A model generated the notes under the pieces. It was not told the origin of the DNA. It did no database searches and saw nothing but the letters and a program-made list of their open reading frames with translations. A stretch of 64,000 nucleotides of DNA from Hyphomicrobiales bacterium (lineage in GTDB: Bacteria; Pseudomonadota; Alphaproteobacteria; Rhizobiales; Rhizobiaceae), in the NCBI GenBank assembly GCA_900468805.1, contig UEIF01000030.1:1-64000 (forward strand), read 5' to 3'. Numbering within the stretch: position 1 is the stretch's first letter; each line of letters starts with the position of its first letter. The position numbers and the translations under genes were made by a program. Below, piece by piece: positions 49,706 to 58,660 of the stretch.

Positions 49706-50739
49706 CGCTGCTTACCATCGACACTATCAGCAAGCGCTATGGCTCGGTTCAGGCCTTGAAGGATATCTCGCTCGAAGTACAGGCGGGCACACGCACGGCG
49801 GTCGTCGGTCCGTCCGGTTCCGGCAAGACGACGTTGCTGCGCATCATCGCGGGCTTTGAACAACCTGATGTCGGAAGGGTGACGCTCAATGGCGAAGTTC
49901 TTGCCGATGGACCGGCGAGCGTTCCGGCCCACAAGCGCGGCATCGGCATCGTGTCGCAGGACGGTGCGCTCTTCCCGCACCTGAGCGTCGCAGAAAATAT
50001 CGGCTTCGGTTTCGAGCGCGGCGCGCCGGACCGCGAGAAACGTATTCGCGACCTCCTCGAAATGGTGGAACTCGAAAACAGCATGCTGGATCGCCGCCCG
50101 CATCAGCTTTCGGGCGGCCAGCAACAGCGTGTGGCGCTTGCCCGTGCCCTCGGTCGTCGGCCGCGCCTCATGCTGCTCGACGAACCGTTTTCGGCGCTGG
50201 ATACGGGCCTCAGGGAAAATATGCGCAAGGCGGTCGCCCGCGTGCTGCAGGCGGCGGGTATTACGGCCATCCTCGTCACTCACGATCAGGGCGAGGCGCT
50301 GTCATTTGCCCATCAGGTGGCCGTGCTGCGCGAAGGGCGGCTGGTGCAGGCCGGATCGCCAGAGACGCTTTATCTCAAGCCGCGGGATCGCGAGACGGCG
50401 CTTTTTCTCGGCGATGCCGTCATGCTGCCTGCGATCATCAAGAACGGGTTTGCAGATTGCGCGCTTGGTAGCGTACCGGTCGAGGAAGGCCATCAGGGCA
50501 AGGCGGAAATCATGCTGCGGCCGGAACAGATCCGCGTCGTCGTCGACGAGGCCAATGCGAAATATGGCGGGCGTGTCGTGGATGTGGAATTCGGCGGCGC
50601 CACCTGCACGGTGGCCGTGTCGCTTGCGGCTGTCGCCTTGCCGCCGATCCTTATCAAGACATCAAGCGTGGCGCTGCCGGCGCGAGGCGATCTCGTTCGC
50701 CTCGATATCGCCGGCAAGGCGCATGTCTTCACGCGGTAA
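49702..50739 (+). CDS. fbpC: Ferric iron ABC transporter, ATP-binding protein
   Basis: 345-residue ABC ATPase. Walker A GPSGSGKTT, Q-loop SQDGALFPHLSV, signature LSGGQQQRVALARAL, Walker B LMLLDEPFSALD, H-loop THDQGEA; a C-terminal TOBE-type regulatory domain follows (MLRPEQIRVVVDEANAKYGGRVVDVEFGG). It powers the FbpB permease. Start ATG overlaps the fbpB stop (ATGA). Convergent, with 2 bp between stops, to the next gene. Confidence 0.92.
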   Translation: MTLLTIDTISKRYGSVQALKDISLEVQAGTRTAVVGPSGSGKTTLLRIIAGFEQPDVGRVTLNGEVLADGPASVPAHKRGIGIVSQDGALFPHLSVAENIGFGFERGAPDREKRIRDLLEMVELENSMLDRRPHQLSGGQQQRVALARALGRRPRLMLLDEPFSALDTGLRENMRKAVARVLQAAGITAILVTHDQGEALSFAHQVAVLREGRLVQAGSPETLYLKPRDRETALFLGDAVMLPAIIKNGFADCALGSVPVEEGHQGKAEIMLRPEQIRVVVDEANAKYGGRVVDVEFGGATCTVAVSLAAVALPPILIKTSSVALPARGDLVRLDIAGKAHVFTR

Positions 50740-50741
50740 GT

Positions 50742-52073
50742 TCAGCCAGCCTTCAAAACCAGTTCTTCCGGTTCTTCGCCTGCCAGCCAGCCGCCAGTGA
50801 AGCCGGCGCGCTCCAGACCGAGGCGAATGACCGGCGACTTGCGCATCAGCTTCCAGATGAAGTCGGAACGTTCGTTCTCGACCGTCATGACGACGAGGCC
50901 CTGGTCTATGGCGACGGTGCGGTCGTCGACCCAGCCTTCCGGCCGCTTTGTCTGGACCGTCGGGTTGAAGCCGCCGGGGAAGCCGCCTTCAAGGAGCAGG
51001 TTCGGATAGGTGGTCAGCAGTGCCTTGGTGCCGTCGATGGCGGCCTGCCGGTCGTAAGGCAGGCAGCCAAGCGCTGCCCAGGGCGCAATCGTGCCGTCAT
51101 CGGGACCGAGTGGAGCGCCACGGGCAGCATAACCCAGCACCTTCGGGCTGCGGCCACCGCGCATGCGGCGCGTCGGCGGCGGGCCATCGCAAGCGGTAAA
51201 GCCCCAGATATCCTTGCTGTAGCCAACGAACTGGCCGGGATTGCGTTCCGCATAATCGCGCTGGACGTTGATGACGACCTGTGTGTTGCGGAAATAATCC
51301 CAGTTCCGCTCGGCCATCGGCTTGTCCTGGATGCCGCGGAAATCGATCCAGGCATGGGAGAAGAGATGGATGAAGAGCGGACCGGCGTAGAGGTAGGGCT
51401 GCTCATTGAAGATCATCCACGAATAGCTTGCCGTGAAGGCGTCATAGCTCGATTGTGGAATCGGATAGGTCGGTGACGCGAGCGCCAGCGTGTAGAGGAT
51501 GATCGCTTCATCGAAGCCATGGTAGCGCCAGCGCAGGAAACCGGAAGAGGGCTTCCAGCCCATCGAGATACAATCGCCCTTGTTCAGCGCCCAGCGCCAG
51601 TCGACTCGCTCGTAGATGAATTTTGCGAGCGCGCGTATCTCGGTCTCGGTTTCACCCTCGCCGTCGAAATATTGTGCTGCGGTCAAAATACCGGCGATGA
51701 GCAGAGCGGTATCGATGGTCGACAGCTCGCTATTCCACGCGCGGTTGCCGGTATCCACATGGAGAAAATGGTAGAAGAAGCCGCGATAGCCAGTCGCGTG
51801 GCGTTCCGTGCCCTGTTTGGCGTTGGCGAAGAAGTGCAACGTGTTGAATACACGCTCTGCGGCTTCCTCGCGGCTGACCCAGCCGCGCTCGACGCCAACC
51901 GGATAGGAAGAAAGCCCGAAGCCGACTGCGGCGATGCTGGCCGGGACGCCAGGGATCGACGTGTCCGGCACAAGGCCGTTTTCGGAATTGGAATATTTCA
52001 GGAAATACTTGAACGCTGAATGCTGCAGCCTGTCGACTAGCGCGGCATCAATGTCATCAATCCGTTGCAGCAT
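50742..52073 (-). CDS. Glucoamylase-like hydrolase (PF10091 / GH144-related)
   Basis: 443 residues from ATG 52073, which has AGGAG very close upstream; the frame extends to a GTG at 52169. The protein is an (alpha/alpha)6-type hydrolase of the glucoamylase family (SGLVPDTS-like NGLVPDTSIPGVPASIAAVGFGLSSYP; FYHFLHVDTG; FDEAIILYTLAL; LFIHLFSHAWIDFRG). Relatives in this family cleave beta-1,2-glucan, and rhizobia make cyclic beta-1,2-glucan, so that is the likely but unproven substrate. No signal peptide is visible, which would mean cytoplasmic action. Confidence 0.85.
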   Translation of the reverse strand: MLQRIDDIDAALVDRLQHSAFKYFLKYSNSENGLVPDTSIPGVPASIAAVGFGLSSYPVGVERGWVSREEAAERVFNTLHFFANAKQGTERHATGYRGFFYHFLHVDTGNRAWNSELSTIDTALLIAGILTAAQYFDGEGETETEIRALAKFIYERVDWRWALNKGDCISMGWKPSSGFLRWRYHGFDEAIILYTLALASPTYPIPQSSYDAFTASYSWMIFNEQPYLYAGPLFIHLFSHAWIDFRGIQDKPMAERNWDYFRNTQVVINVQRDYAERNPGQFVGYSKDIWGFTACDGPPPTRRMRGGRSPKVLGYAARGAPLGPDDGTIAPWAALGCLPYDRQAAIDGTKALLTTYPNLLLEGGFPGGFNPTVQTKRPEGWVDDRTVAIDQGLVVMTVENERSDFIWKLMRKSPVIRLGLERAGFTGGWLAGEEPEELVLKAG

Positions 52074-52328
52074 GTGCTCCTGCCCGACTGTTCTATCGCC
52101 CCATGGTTCAACATGGTGGCTGCCCCCAATCAAATCAAACCTTTTTGATTCGCAAGGATAAGAGAACACAAACGCCGGCGATTGGCGTTAATAATTCCCA
52201 GTGAAATAATATCTGGAATAAATGATATAAGCGATGCAGCAAAAGGGATTAAACCGCACCCTCGGATGCGGTCTGTTTCCTGCAATAGCTGTCTTTCTCA
52301 GACAGCCGCCTAAGCCTCCCGGACTAAC

Positions 52329-54167
52329 TCAGGCGGCTTCGTCCATCCGTACCATATGGCCTGCCGCGACCTCGCGGTACTGACGCTTCGGAGGCACGTA
52401 ACCCACGGGGCGGACGGGGCTTTTCAGTTCGTCGGTGCCGAGGTTGCGGCGGATACCGCGGCGAGCGGGATCAGGCACGGGAACAGCTGCCATCAGTTTC
52501 TTGGTGTAGGGGTGTTGCGGGTTGCGGAAGAGTTCTTCGCGCGGGCCGATTTCGACGATCTCGCCGAGATACATGACCGCAACGCGGTGGCTGACACGTT
52601 CGACGACCGCCATGTCGTGGGAGATGAAAAGGAAGGCGAGGTTGAGGCTCTGCTGCAGATCCATCAGCAGATTGCAGACCTGCGCCTTGATCGAAACGTC
52701 GAGGGCCGACACGCTTTCATCCGCGACGATGACCTTCGGATCGAGCGCAAGGGCACGGGCGATGCAGATGCGCTGGCGCTGGCCGCCGGAGAATTCGTGC
52801 GGGTAGCGCTTCATCATATCCGACTTCAGCCCGACGCGTTCGAGCAGGTCGGCGGCCTTGTCGCGCGCCTGGGCGCGGGTGCCGAGGCCGTGTTCGACAA
52901 TGGGTTCGGCGACGGCGGCCCCTATCGTCATGCGTGGATTGAGGCTCGCGAAAGGGTCCTGGAAGATCATCTGGATGCTGCGGCGCATCTGACGCAGGCT
53001 GATCGCGTCGAGGTTCAGCACGTCATAACCGTCAAGGCTGACGGAACCGGCATTCGGCTGCACCAGGCGGGTGATCGAACGTCCGGTCGTGGATTTGCCG
53101 CAGCCGGATTCGCCGACGAGCGACAGCGTCTCGCCCTGGAAGAGCTCGAAGGAGACATCCTCGACGGCGTGGATGGCGCCCGTCTTGCGGCCAAGCAGAC
53201 CGCCGCGGATGTCGAAACGGGTGACGAGGTTCTTCACTTCGAGGATCGGCGTTTTGCGGCGGTCGATGGTTTCGGCCACCTCCACCGGTTCGCGACGTTC
53301 GCCAGTCGCCGCATCGATAACCGGGAAACGCAGAGGCCATTTGCGGCCATCCATCGAGCCGAGGCGCGGCACAGCCGAGAGCAAGGCGCGCGTATAGGGA
53401 TGTTTGCCGCGATGGAAAATGTCGTCCGTCGTGCCGGTTTCGACCGCCTCGCCGCGATACATGACGATGGTGCGGTCGGCGATCTCGGCGACCACGCCCA
53501 TGTCATGGGTGATGAAGAGAACAGACATGCCCTCCTCTTCCTGCAGCACCTTGATGAGATCGAGAATCTGGCCCTGGATGGTGACGTCGAGCGCGGTTGT
53601 CGGCTCGTCGGCGATCAACAGCTTCGGCCTTGATGCGAGCGCCATGGCGATCATCACACGCTGGCGCATGCCGCCGGAAAACTGGTGCGGATATTCGTCA
53701 AAGCGGGATGCGGCGTTCGGAATGCGCACCTTCTCTAGCAGGCGGATGGTTTCCGCGCGTGCGTCGGCCTTGCTGATATCGCCGTGGCAGGTGAGCGCCT
53801 CGGAGATCTGCCTGCCGATGGTGAAGATCGGGTTCAGGCTGGTCATCGGCTCTTGAAAGATCATCGCGGCATCCTTGCCGCGCACCGCGCGCATTTCCTT
53901 TTCGGAGAGCGAAAGAATGTCGCGGCCGTTCAACGTGATGCTGCCTTCGACACGGCTCGAGCCCTTGGCGAGCAGACGCATGATGGAAAGCGAAGTGACG
54001 CTCTTGCCGGAACCGCTCTCGCCGACGATGGCGACCGTCTCCCCCGGCATGACATCGAAGGAAACGTTGCGGACGACGGATTTCCATTCGCCGTCAGCGA
54101 GAAAGGAGGTCGTCAGGTTCTTCACGGAAAGAACCGGAGAGACGGATGCTGCGGACTGATCACTCAT
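52329..54167 (-). CDS. Peptide/glutathione-type ABC transporter, dual ATPase (GsiA-like)
   Basis: 612-residue ATP-binding protein with two fused oligopeptide-type ABC domains. Walker A sites: GESGSGKS and GESGCGKS; signatures FSGGMRQRVMIAMAL and FSGGQRQRICIARAL; each domain ends in the OppD/F C-terminal motif (HPYTRALLSAVPR; HPYTKKLMAAVPVPDP). It drives the two permeases and binding protein encoded upstream on the same strand. The dual form is that of GsiA, the glutathione importer ATPase. Confidence 0.93.
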   Translation of the reverse strand: MSDQSAASVSPVLSVKNLTTSFLADGEWKSVVRNVSFDVMPGETVAIVGESGSGKSVTSLSIMRLLAKGSSRVEGSITLNGRDILSLSEKEMRAVRGKDAAMIFQEPMTSLNPIFTIGRQISEALTCHGDISKADARAETIRLLEKVRIPNAASRFDEYPHQFSGGMRQRVMIAMALASRPKLLIADEPTTALDVTIQGQILDLIKVLQEEEGMSVLFITHDMGVVAEIADRTIVMYRGEAVETGTTDDIFHRGKHPYTRALLSAVPRLGSMDGRKWPLRFPVIDAATGERREPVEVAETIDRRKTPILEVKNLVTRFDIRGGLLGRKTGAIHAVEDVSFELFQGETLSLVGESGCGKSTTGRSITRLVQPNAGSVSLDGYDVLNLDAISLRQMRRSIQMIFQDPFASLNPRMTIGAAVAEPIVEHGLGTRAQARDKAADLLERVGLKSDMMKRYPHEFSGGQRQRICIARALALDPKVIVADESVSALDVSIKAQVCNLLMDLQQSLNLAFLFISHDMAVVERVSHRVAVMYLGEIVEIGPREELFRNPQHPYTKKLMAAVPVPDPARRGIRRNLGTDELKSPVRPVGYVPPKRQYREVAAGHMVRMDEAA

Positions 54168-54205
54168 ATCGTTCCCTTACTCTTATATGCCTGGTGGTCG
54201 GGCTT

Positions 54206-54961
54206 TCAGGTCTTCGGAGGCGTAGCGAAGGAGGCCGAGGGCCGCCCTTCCGCAATGCGCGCCGCTTCCAGCGCCGCGATCTTTTCATCGATCTCGCGCC
54301 TGTCAATCATTCCGTCAGGATTGGCCTTTGTCGCCATCGTCTCGGCGACATGCATGTAACGCTCCCGCGCCACCGCGTAGAGCCGGCGCAGTTCGGCGAG
54401 CGGATCCGGATGATCATCGGCGCGGATGCTGAGCCAGGGATAATCCTGATCGCGGTAGACGAGGAGGGCCGCGGACTGCTTGCCGCGCTTGTCACCGCCG
54501 GCATCCTCGCCGGCCTGCATGGCTTCGAGCAGGCGCTCGATGAAGGGCTTGTCCGTCGCCTTCCTGTAGATGGCAAGCGTCTCGGCAACGACCTCCGGAC
54601 TGGCCAGCATATTGCCGGCAACGGAGACATTGTCGTCGATCAGATGGCCGGCCCAATCGATGCATTCGGTGCCGGTGAAGGCGGCGTTGCGGCCGTGAGC
54701 ATCGATCAGGTGAAGCTGGCGCTGATCGCGGCCAGCATCACGACCGGTCAGCTCGGCGATGATCTCATCCGGCGCCTTGCCCTCGGCAAGCAGGGCAAGA
54801 CCGTCGGTGCCGTAGAGCGGGCTGACGAAAGCCTGCGTGGCGACCGCGCCGATGCCGCCGCGGATATGCGGCACCAGACCGCCGACCGCAAAGAAGCGGG
54901 TGGCGACGGCGATGCCGAGATAGCCGGTCTTTGGATCACGGGCGACGATGGACCAGGTCAT
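54206..54961 (-). CDS. DUF1028 Ntn-hydrolase-like protein
   Basis: 251-residue member of DUF1028, a putative Ntn-hydrolase family. It starts MTWSIVARDPKTGYLGIAVATRFFAVGG and includes TQAFVSPLYGTDGLALLAEG and the DNVSVAGNMLASPEVV motif typical of the family. The start lies 1 bp after the gamma-glutamyltransferase stop. The frame continues upstream to 55030 but that part lies inside the transferase gene. Context suggests hydrolysis of a gamma-glutamyl or peptide-derived compound; the activity is not established. Confidence 0.86.
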   Translation of the reverse strand: MTWSIVARDPKTGYLGIAVATRFFAVGGLVPHIRGGIGAVATQAFVSPLYGTDGLALLAEGKAPDEIIAELTGRDAGRDQRQLHLIDAHGRNAAFTGTECIDWAGHLIDDNVSVAGNMLASPEVVAETLAIYRKATDKPFIERLLEAMQAGEDAGGDKRGKQSAALLVYRDQDYPWLSIRADDHPDPLAELRRLYAVARERYMHVAETMATKANPDGMIDRREIDEKIAALEAARIAEGRPSASFATPPKT

Positions 54962-54962
54962 G

Positions 54963-56747
54963 CTATCTCCCCACAGCATAGGCCTGCATGAGGCGTGGTG
55001 TGGCGGCTGCGCGCAGCAATCCGTCGGCATCGCGGCGCGCGGCCGTCAGGCGGCCGATGGTCCAGGGCTCGGAGACCGTAAGGTCATGGCCACGGGCGCG
55101 CAGGCTGTCGAGCACGGCGGCGTTGAAATTGCCTTCCACCATCAGGCCACCCGGCTCACGCGTGCGCGGATAGAAGGAGCCGGGGAAATGCGAGGTGTGG
55201 AAGAGCGGCTGGTCGATCGCCGCTTGCAGGTTCATCTTGTGATGAACATAGCGCAGGAAGAAAGAAAGCTGCCATTGTTCCTGCTGGTCGCCGCCGGGCG
55301 TCCCGAAGGCGAGCGTCGGGCGGCCTTCGTAAAGGGCGAGCGAAGGCGTCAGAGTGGTGCGCGGGCGCTTGCCGGGGGAGAGCGAGGTCGGCAGACCTGG
55401 CTTCAGCCAGAACATCTGGGCGCGCGAATTCAGGCAGAAGCCAAGACCAGGAATTATCGGCGAAGACTGCAACCAGCCGCCCGACGGCGTGACCGAGACC
55501 ATGTTGCCTTCGCGGTCGATGACGTCGATATGCACGGTATCGCCGCGCTTTTCCGTCAGATGCGCCATCGTCGGTTCGTAGACGGCGCCTGTCTTGGAAT
55601 CTGCGCCGAGCATTTCCATGGTTGCATCGTATTGCTGCTCGAAGCCGGGCAGCTTTCCGGGACGCAGGTCGAAGGAGGCTTCGCCCGTTATGAGTTTGCG
55701 ACGAGCGGTGGCGTAGGTATCCGACAGGAGATGGTCGAGCGGTATATCGGCGAAGTCGGGATCACCGTAATAGATTTCGCGATCGGCGAAGGCGAGCTTC
55801 ATGGCTTCGGTGACAGTATGGACGAAATCGGCTCCATCCGGCTCCATCGAGGCGATGTCCATGCCCTTGAGGATCGACAGAGTCTGCAGGAAGACAGGAC
55901 CCTGACCCCAGGGGCCGATCTTGGCGACAGTCCAGCCGTGATAGTCGTAGGTCTTCGGCTCTTCGATCGTTGCCGACCAGTTGGCCATGTCATCCGCGGT
56001 CAGCACCGCCTTGTGACGGCTGCCGGTCGCATCCATCACTTCGGCGGTCTTCAGATAGTTTGCGATCTTCTCGGCGACGAAGCCGCGATAGAAGGCGTCG
56101 CGGGCGGCGTCGATCTGTGCTTCGCGACCCTGCTTTGCTTCCGCCTCGGAAATAATGCGCTTCCAGGTCTCGGCCAGAACCGGGTTCTTGAAGTTGGAAT
56201 TCGGTTCGGGAACGGAGCCGCCCGGAACCCAGGTCTGGTAGGACGTCGGCCATTCTTTTTCGAAGAACTCGGCGAGCCCGTTGATGGTGGCGGAAACGCG
56301 CGGCAGCAGCGGATGGCCGTTCTCGGCGTAATAGATCGCAGGCTCCAGCACGTCGCGCACGTTCAGCCTGCCGTAGTCGCGCAGCATCAGCATCCAGCCA
56401 TCAAAGGAGCCGGGAATGACGGTTGCGAGCAGACCGTCGCCGGGGATCAGTTTCATGCCTTCGGACGTGTAATGCTCGATGGTGGCGCCCGCCGGGGCGG
56501 GGCCCTGGGCGCAGATGACTTCGACCTTGTCCTTCTTCTTCGAATAGATGATCGCCGGCATGTCACCCCCGGGGCCGACGAGGTGCGGCTCAAGAATCTG
56601 CAAGGTAAAGCCGGTCGCAACCGCGGCATCGAATGCGTTGCCGCCCTTTTCCAGGATGCTCATCCCGACGGCAGAGGCGATCCAATGCGTTGAGGTGACG
56701 ACGCCGAATGTGCCCAGAATTTCGGGGCGGGTCGTGAATGCGGTCAT
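54963..56747 (-). CDS. Gamma-glutamyltransferase family protein
   Basis: 594-residue Ntn hydrolase. The central region has the autoprocessing site with the nucleophilic Thr in EKRGDTVHIDVIDREGNMVSVT, followed by the small-subunit signatures (SGGWLQSSPIIPGLGF; PGKRPRTTLTPSLALYEGRP; FGTPGGDQQEQW). No signal peptide is visible, unlike periplasmic GGT, so it may act on imported gamma-glutamyl compounds in the cytoplasm. It is embedded between permease genes and DUF1028 in the peptide-importer operon. Confidence 0.9.
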   Translation of the reverse strand: MTAFTTRPEILGTFGVVTSTHWIASAVGMSILEKGGNAFDAAVATGFTLQILEPHLVGPGGDMPAIIYSKKKDKVEVICAQGPAPAGATIEHYTSEGMKLIPGDGLLATVIPGSFDGWMLMLRDYGRLNVRDVLEPAIYYAENGHPLLPRVSATINGLAEFFEKEWPTSYQTWVPGGSVPEPNSNFKNPVLAETWKRIISEAEAKQGREAQIDAARDAFYRGFVAEKIANYLKTAEVMDATGSRHKAVLTADDMANWSATIEEPKTYDYHGWTVAKIGPWGQGPVFLQTLSILKGMDIASMEPDGADFVHTVTEAMKLAFADREIYYGDPDFADIPLDHLLSDTYATARRKLITGEASFDLRPGKLPGFEQQYDATMEMLGADSKTGAVYEPTMAHLTEKRGDTVHIDVIDREGNMVSVTPSGGWLQSSPIIPGLGFCLNSRAQMFWLKPGLPTSLSPGKRPRTTLTPSLALYEGRPTLAFGTPGGDQQEQWQLSFFLRYVHHKMNLQAAIDQPLFHTSHFPGSFYPRTREPGGLMVEGNFNAAVLDSLRARGHDLTVSEPWTIGRLTAARRDADGLLRAAATPRLMQAYAVGR

Positions 56748-56768
56748 TTCATATATCCTTTCGAAGAG

Positions 56769-57653
56769 TCATGCTTCGCGCGGATCGAGCGCATCGCGCA
56801 GGCCGTCGCCCAAGAGATTGAAACCGATAACGACGAGGAAGATGGCGATACCCGGCCACATCGCCATCCATGGTGCCTGGCTGAGGAAGTTCTTGGCAAC
56901 GTTCAGCATCGAGCCCCAGCTCGGTGCCGGCGGCTGCTGGCCGAGGCCGAGGAAGGAGAGGCTGGCTTCGGCGATGATCGCGGTCGCAATCGTCAGTGTC
57001 GCCTGCACGAGGATCGGCGCGAGGACATTGGGCAGGATGTAGCGGGTGATGATGCTGAGGTGACGGAGCCCGATGGAGCGCGCACCTTCGATATATTCCT
57101 CGGTCTTCACAGCCAGCACCTGGCCACGGGTCAGCCGCACGAAGATCGGCATGGCCGAAAGCCCGATCGCGATCATCGCATTGGTGAGGCTCGGCCCCAG
57201 GAAGGCGGCGAGAGCAATGGCGGTAATGAGGAAGGGCATCGCCAGGAAGGCTTCGGTGATGCGCGAGATCACCATGTCGATCCAACCGCCGAAATAGCCG
57301 GATACAAGGCCGAAGGGCACGCCGATGAGGACGGCGATCGCCACGGAAAAGACACCCGCCATCAAAGAGGCCTGAGCGCCCCAGATCATGCGAGAGAGGA
57401 TATCGCGACCGAGGTCGTCTGTTCCGAACCAATGGGCGGCGGATGGCGCCTTGCGGATCGCCGACCAGCTCGTTGCGATCGGATCGGGAATCGGCAGAAG
57501 CGGTGCGATAATCGCAAGGATAGTGAAGAAGGCGATGATGGCGAGGCCGACGAGTGCGCCCTTGTTGGCTTTCAGCTTGCGCCACGCACGGTTCGGCGAA
57601 CGTTGCTCGCTGGAGGCGACGGGTGCGGCTGCGACTTGATCGATTACGGTCAT
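56769..57653 (-). CDS. Peptide ABC transporter permease (DppC/GsiD-like)
   Basis: 294-residue inner-membrane permease with an N-terminal OppC-type segment (KANKGALVGLAIIAFFTILAIIAPLLP), the WFGTDDLGRDILSRMIWGAQ motif and the EAA loop EYIEGARSIGLRHLSIITRYILPN. About six helices. ATG 57653 overlaps the preceding permease stop by 4 nt; the longer frame is not used. Confidence 0.92.
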   Translation of the reverse strand: MTVIDQVAAAPVASSEQRSPNRAWRKLKANKGALVGLAIIAFFTILAIIAPLLPIPDPIATSWSAIRKAPSAAHWFGTDDLGRDILSRMIWGAQASLMAGVFSVAIAVLIGVPFGLVSGYFGGWIDMVISRITEAFLAMPFLITAIALAAFLGPSLTNAMIAIGLSAMPIFVRLTRGQVLAVKTEEYIEGARSIGLRHLSIITRYILPNVLAPILVQATLTIATAIIAEASLSFLGLGQQPPAPSWGSMLNVAKNFLSQAPWMAMWPGIAIFLVVIGFNLLGDGLRDALDPREA

Positions 57654-58597
57654 AACGAGGCCCTCATGCGCGGATTGAGGAGGACGTAAAGCACGTCGGC
57701 CACGAGGTTCATCAGGATGAAGCCGATCGCGGTGCATATGACGACGCCCTGGACGACGGCATAATCGCGGTTGAAGACGGCATCGACGATGAGTTTCCCG
57801 AAGCCGGGAATGGTGAAGATCTGCTCCGTGAGAACGGCGCCGGCGAGAAGCTCGCCAAACAGCAAGGCGGTCAGCGTTACGATGGGCAGGACGGCATTAC
57901 GGAAGCTATGCTCCAGTACCACGGAGCTTTCCGAAAGCCCCTTGGCACGGGCGGTGCGGATATAGTCGGCGCTCAGGACGCTCAGCATGGCCGATCGGGT
58001 GTGGCGCATGAGCGTGGCGGCGAGTGCATTGCCGAGCACGAAGGAAGGCATCAACATGGTTTCGAGCGAACGTAGCGGATTCGAGAAGAAGGGTTCGTAG
58101 CCCGAGGCTGGGAGCCAGCCGAGATTTACGGAGACCAACAGGATCAGCATGATGCCGAGCCAGAAATTCGGGATCGAAAGGCCTGATAGTGCGATGATGT
58201 TGGCGATGTAATCGATGGCAGTGTTCTTCTTGACCGCCGCCAGAATGCCCATGGGAACGCCGATCGCGAAGGCGAAGATCATCGACATGATGGCGAGCTG
58301 GATTGTGACCGGCAGCTTTTCGGCCACGAGTTCCAGAACCGGCTGGTTGGTGCGCAGGGAAATGCCGAGATCACCCTGAAGCGCAGAGCCCAGCCAGTAG
58401 AAGTACTGATATGGGACTGGGTCGTTGAAGTGATATTTTTCGCGCAGGAATTCCAGCACCTGCGGGTCTCGCTCCTCGCCGGCCATGGCCAGAATCGGAT
58501 CGCCGGGTAGAAGCTTCTGCAGCGAGAAGACGAAGACCGAAATGATCAGCAATGTTGGAATGGCGACCAGCAGCCGCTTGGCGATGTAACTGTACAT
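57650..58597 (-). CDS. Peptide ABC transporter permease (DppB/GsiC-like)
   Basis: 315-residue permease: first helix YIAKRLLVAIPTLLIISVFVF, then LLPGDPI and the EAA loop DYIRTARAKGLSESSVVLEHSFRN. About six helices, OppB type. ATG 58597 has GGGAG upstream; the extra 11 codons to 58630 are unlikely. Forms the channel with the next permease. Confidence 0.92.
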   Translation of the reverse strand: MYSYIAKRLLVAIPTLLIISVFVFSLQKLLPGDPILAMAGEERDPQVLEFLREKYHFNDPVPYQYFYWLGSALQGDLGISLRTNQPVLELVAEKLPVTIQLAIMSMIFAFAIGVPMGILAAVKKNTAIDYIANIIALSGLSIPNFWLGIMLILLVSVNLGWLPASGYEPFFSNPLRSLETMLMPSFVLGNALAATLMRHTRSAMLSVLSADYIRTARAKGLSESSVVLEHSFRNAVLPIVTLTALLFGELLAGAVLTEQIFTIPGFGKLIVDAVFNRDYAVVQGVVICTAIGFILMNLVADVLYVLLNPRMRASL

Positions 58598-58660
58598 GGG
58601 CGCTCCCGTAGCGTCGGAAGGACGCGGCAAAAGCTGCCGCGCCCTCAGAGACTTGGCGTA

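Noticed and set aside
54948..56693. 581-codon plus-strand ORF opposite the gamma-glutamyltransferase
   Set aside because: Antisense artefact; the minus strand has full transferase signatures.
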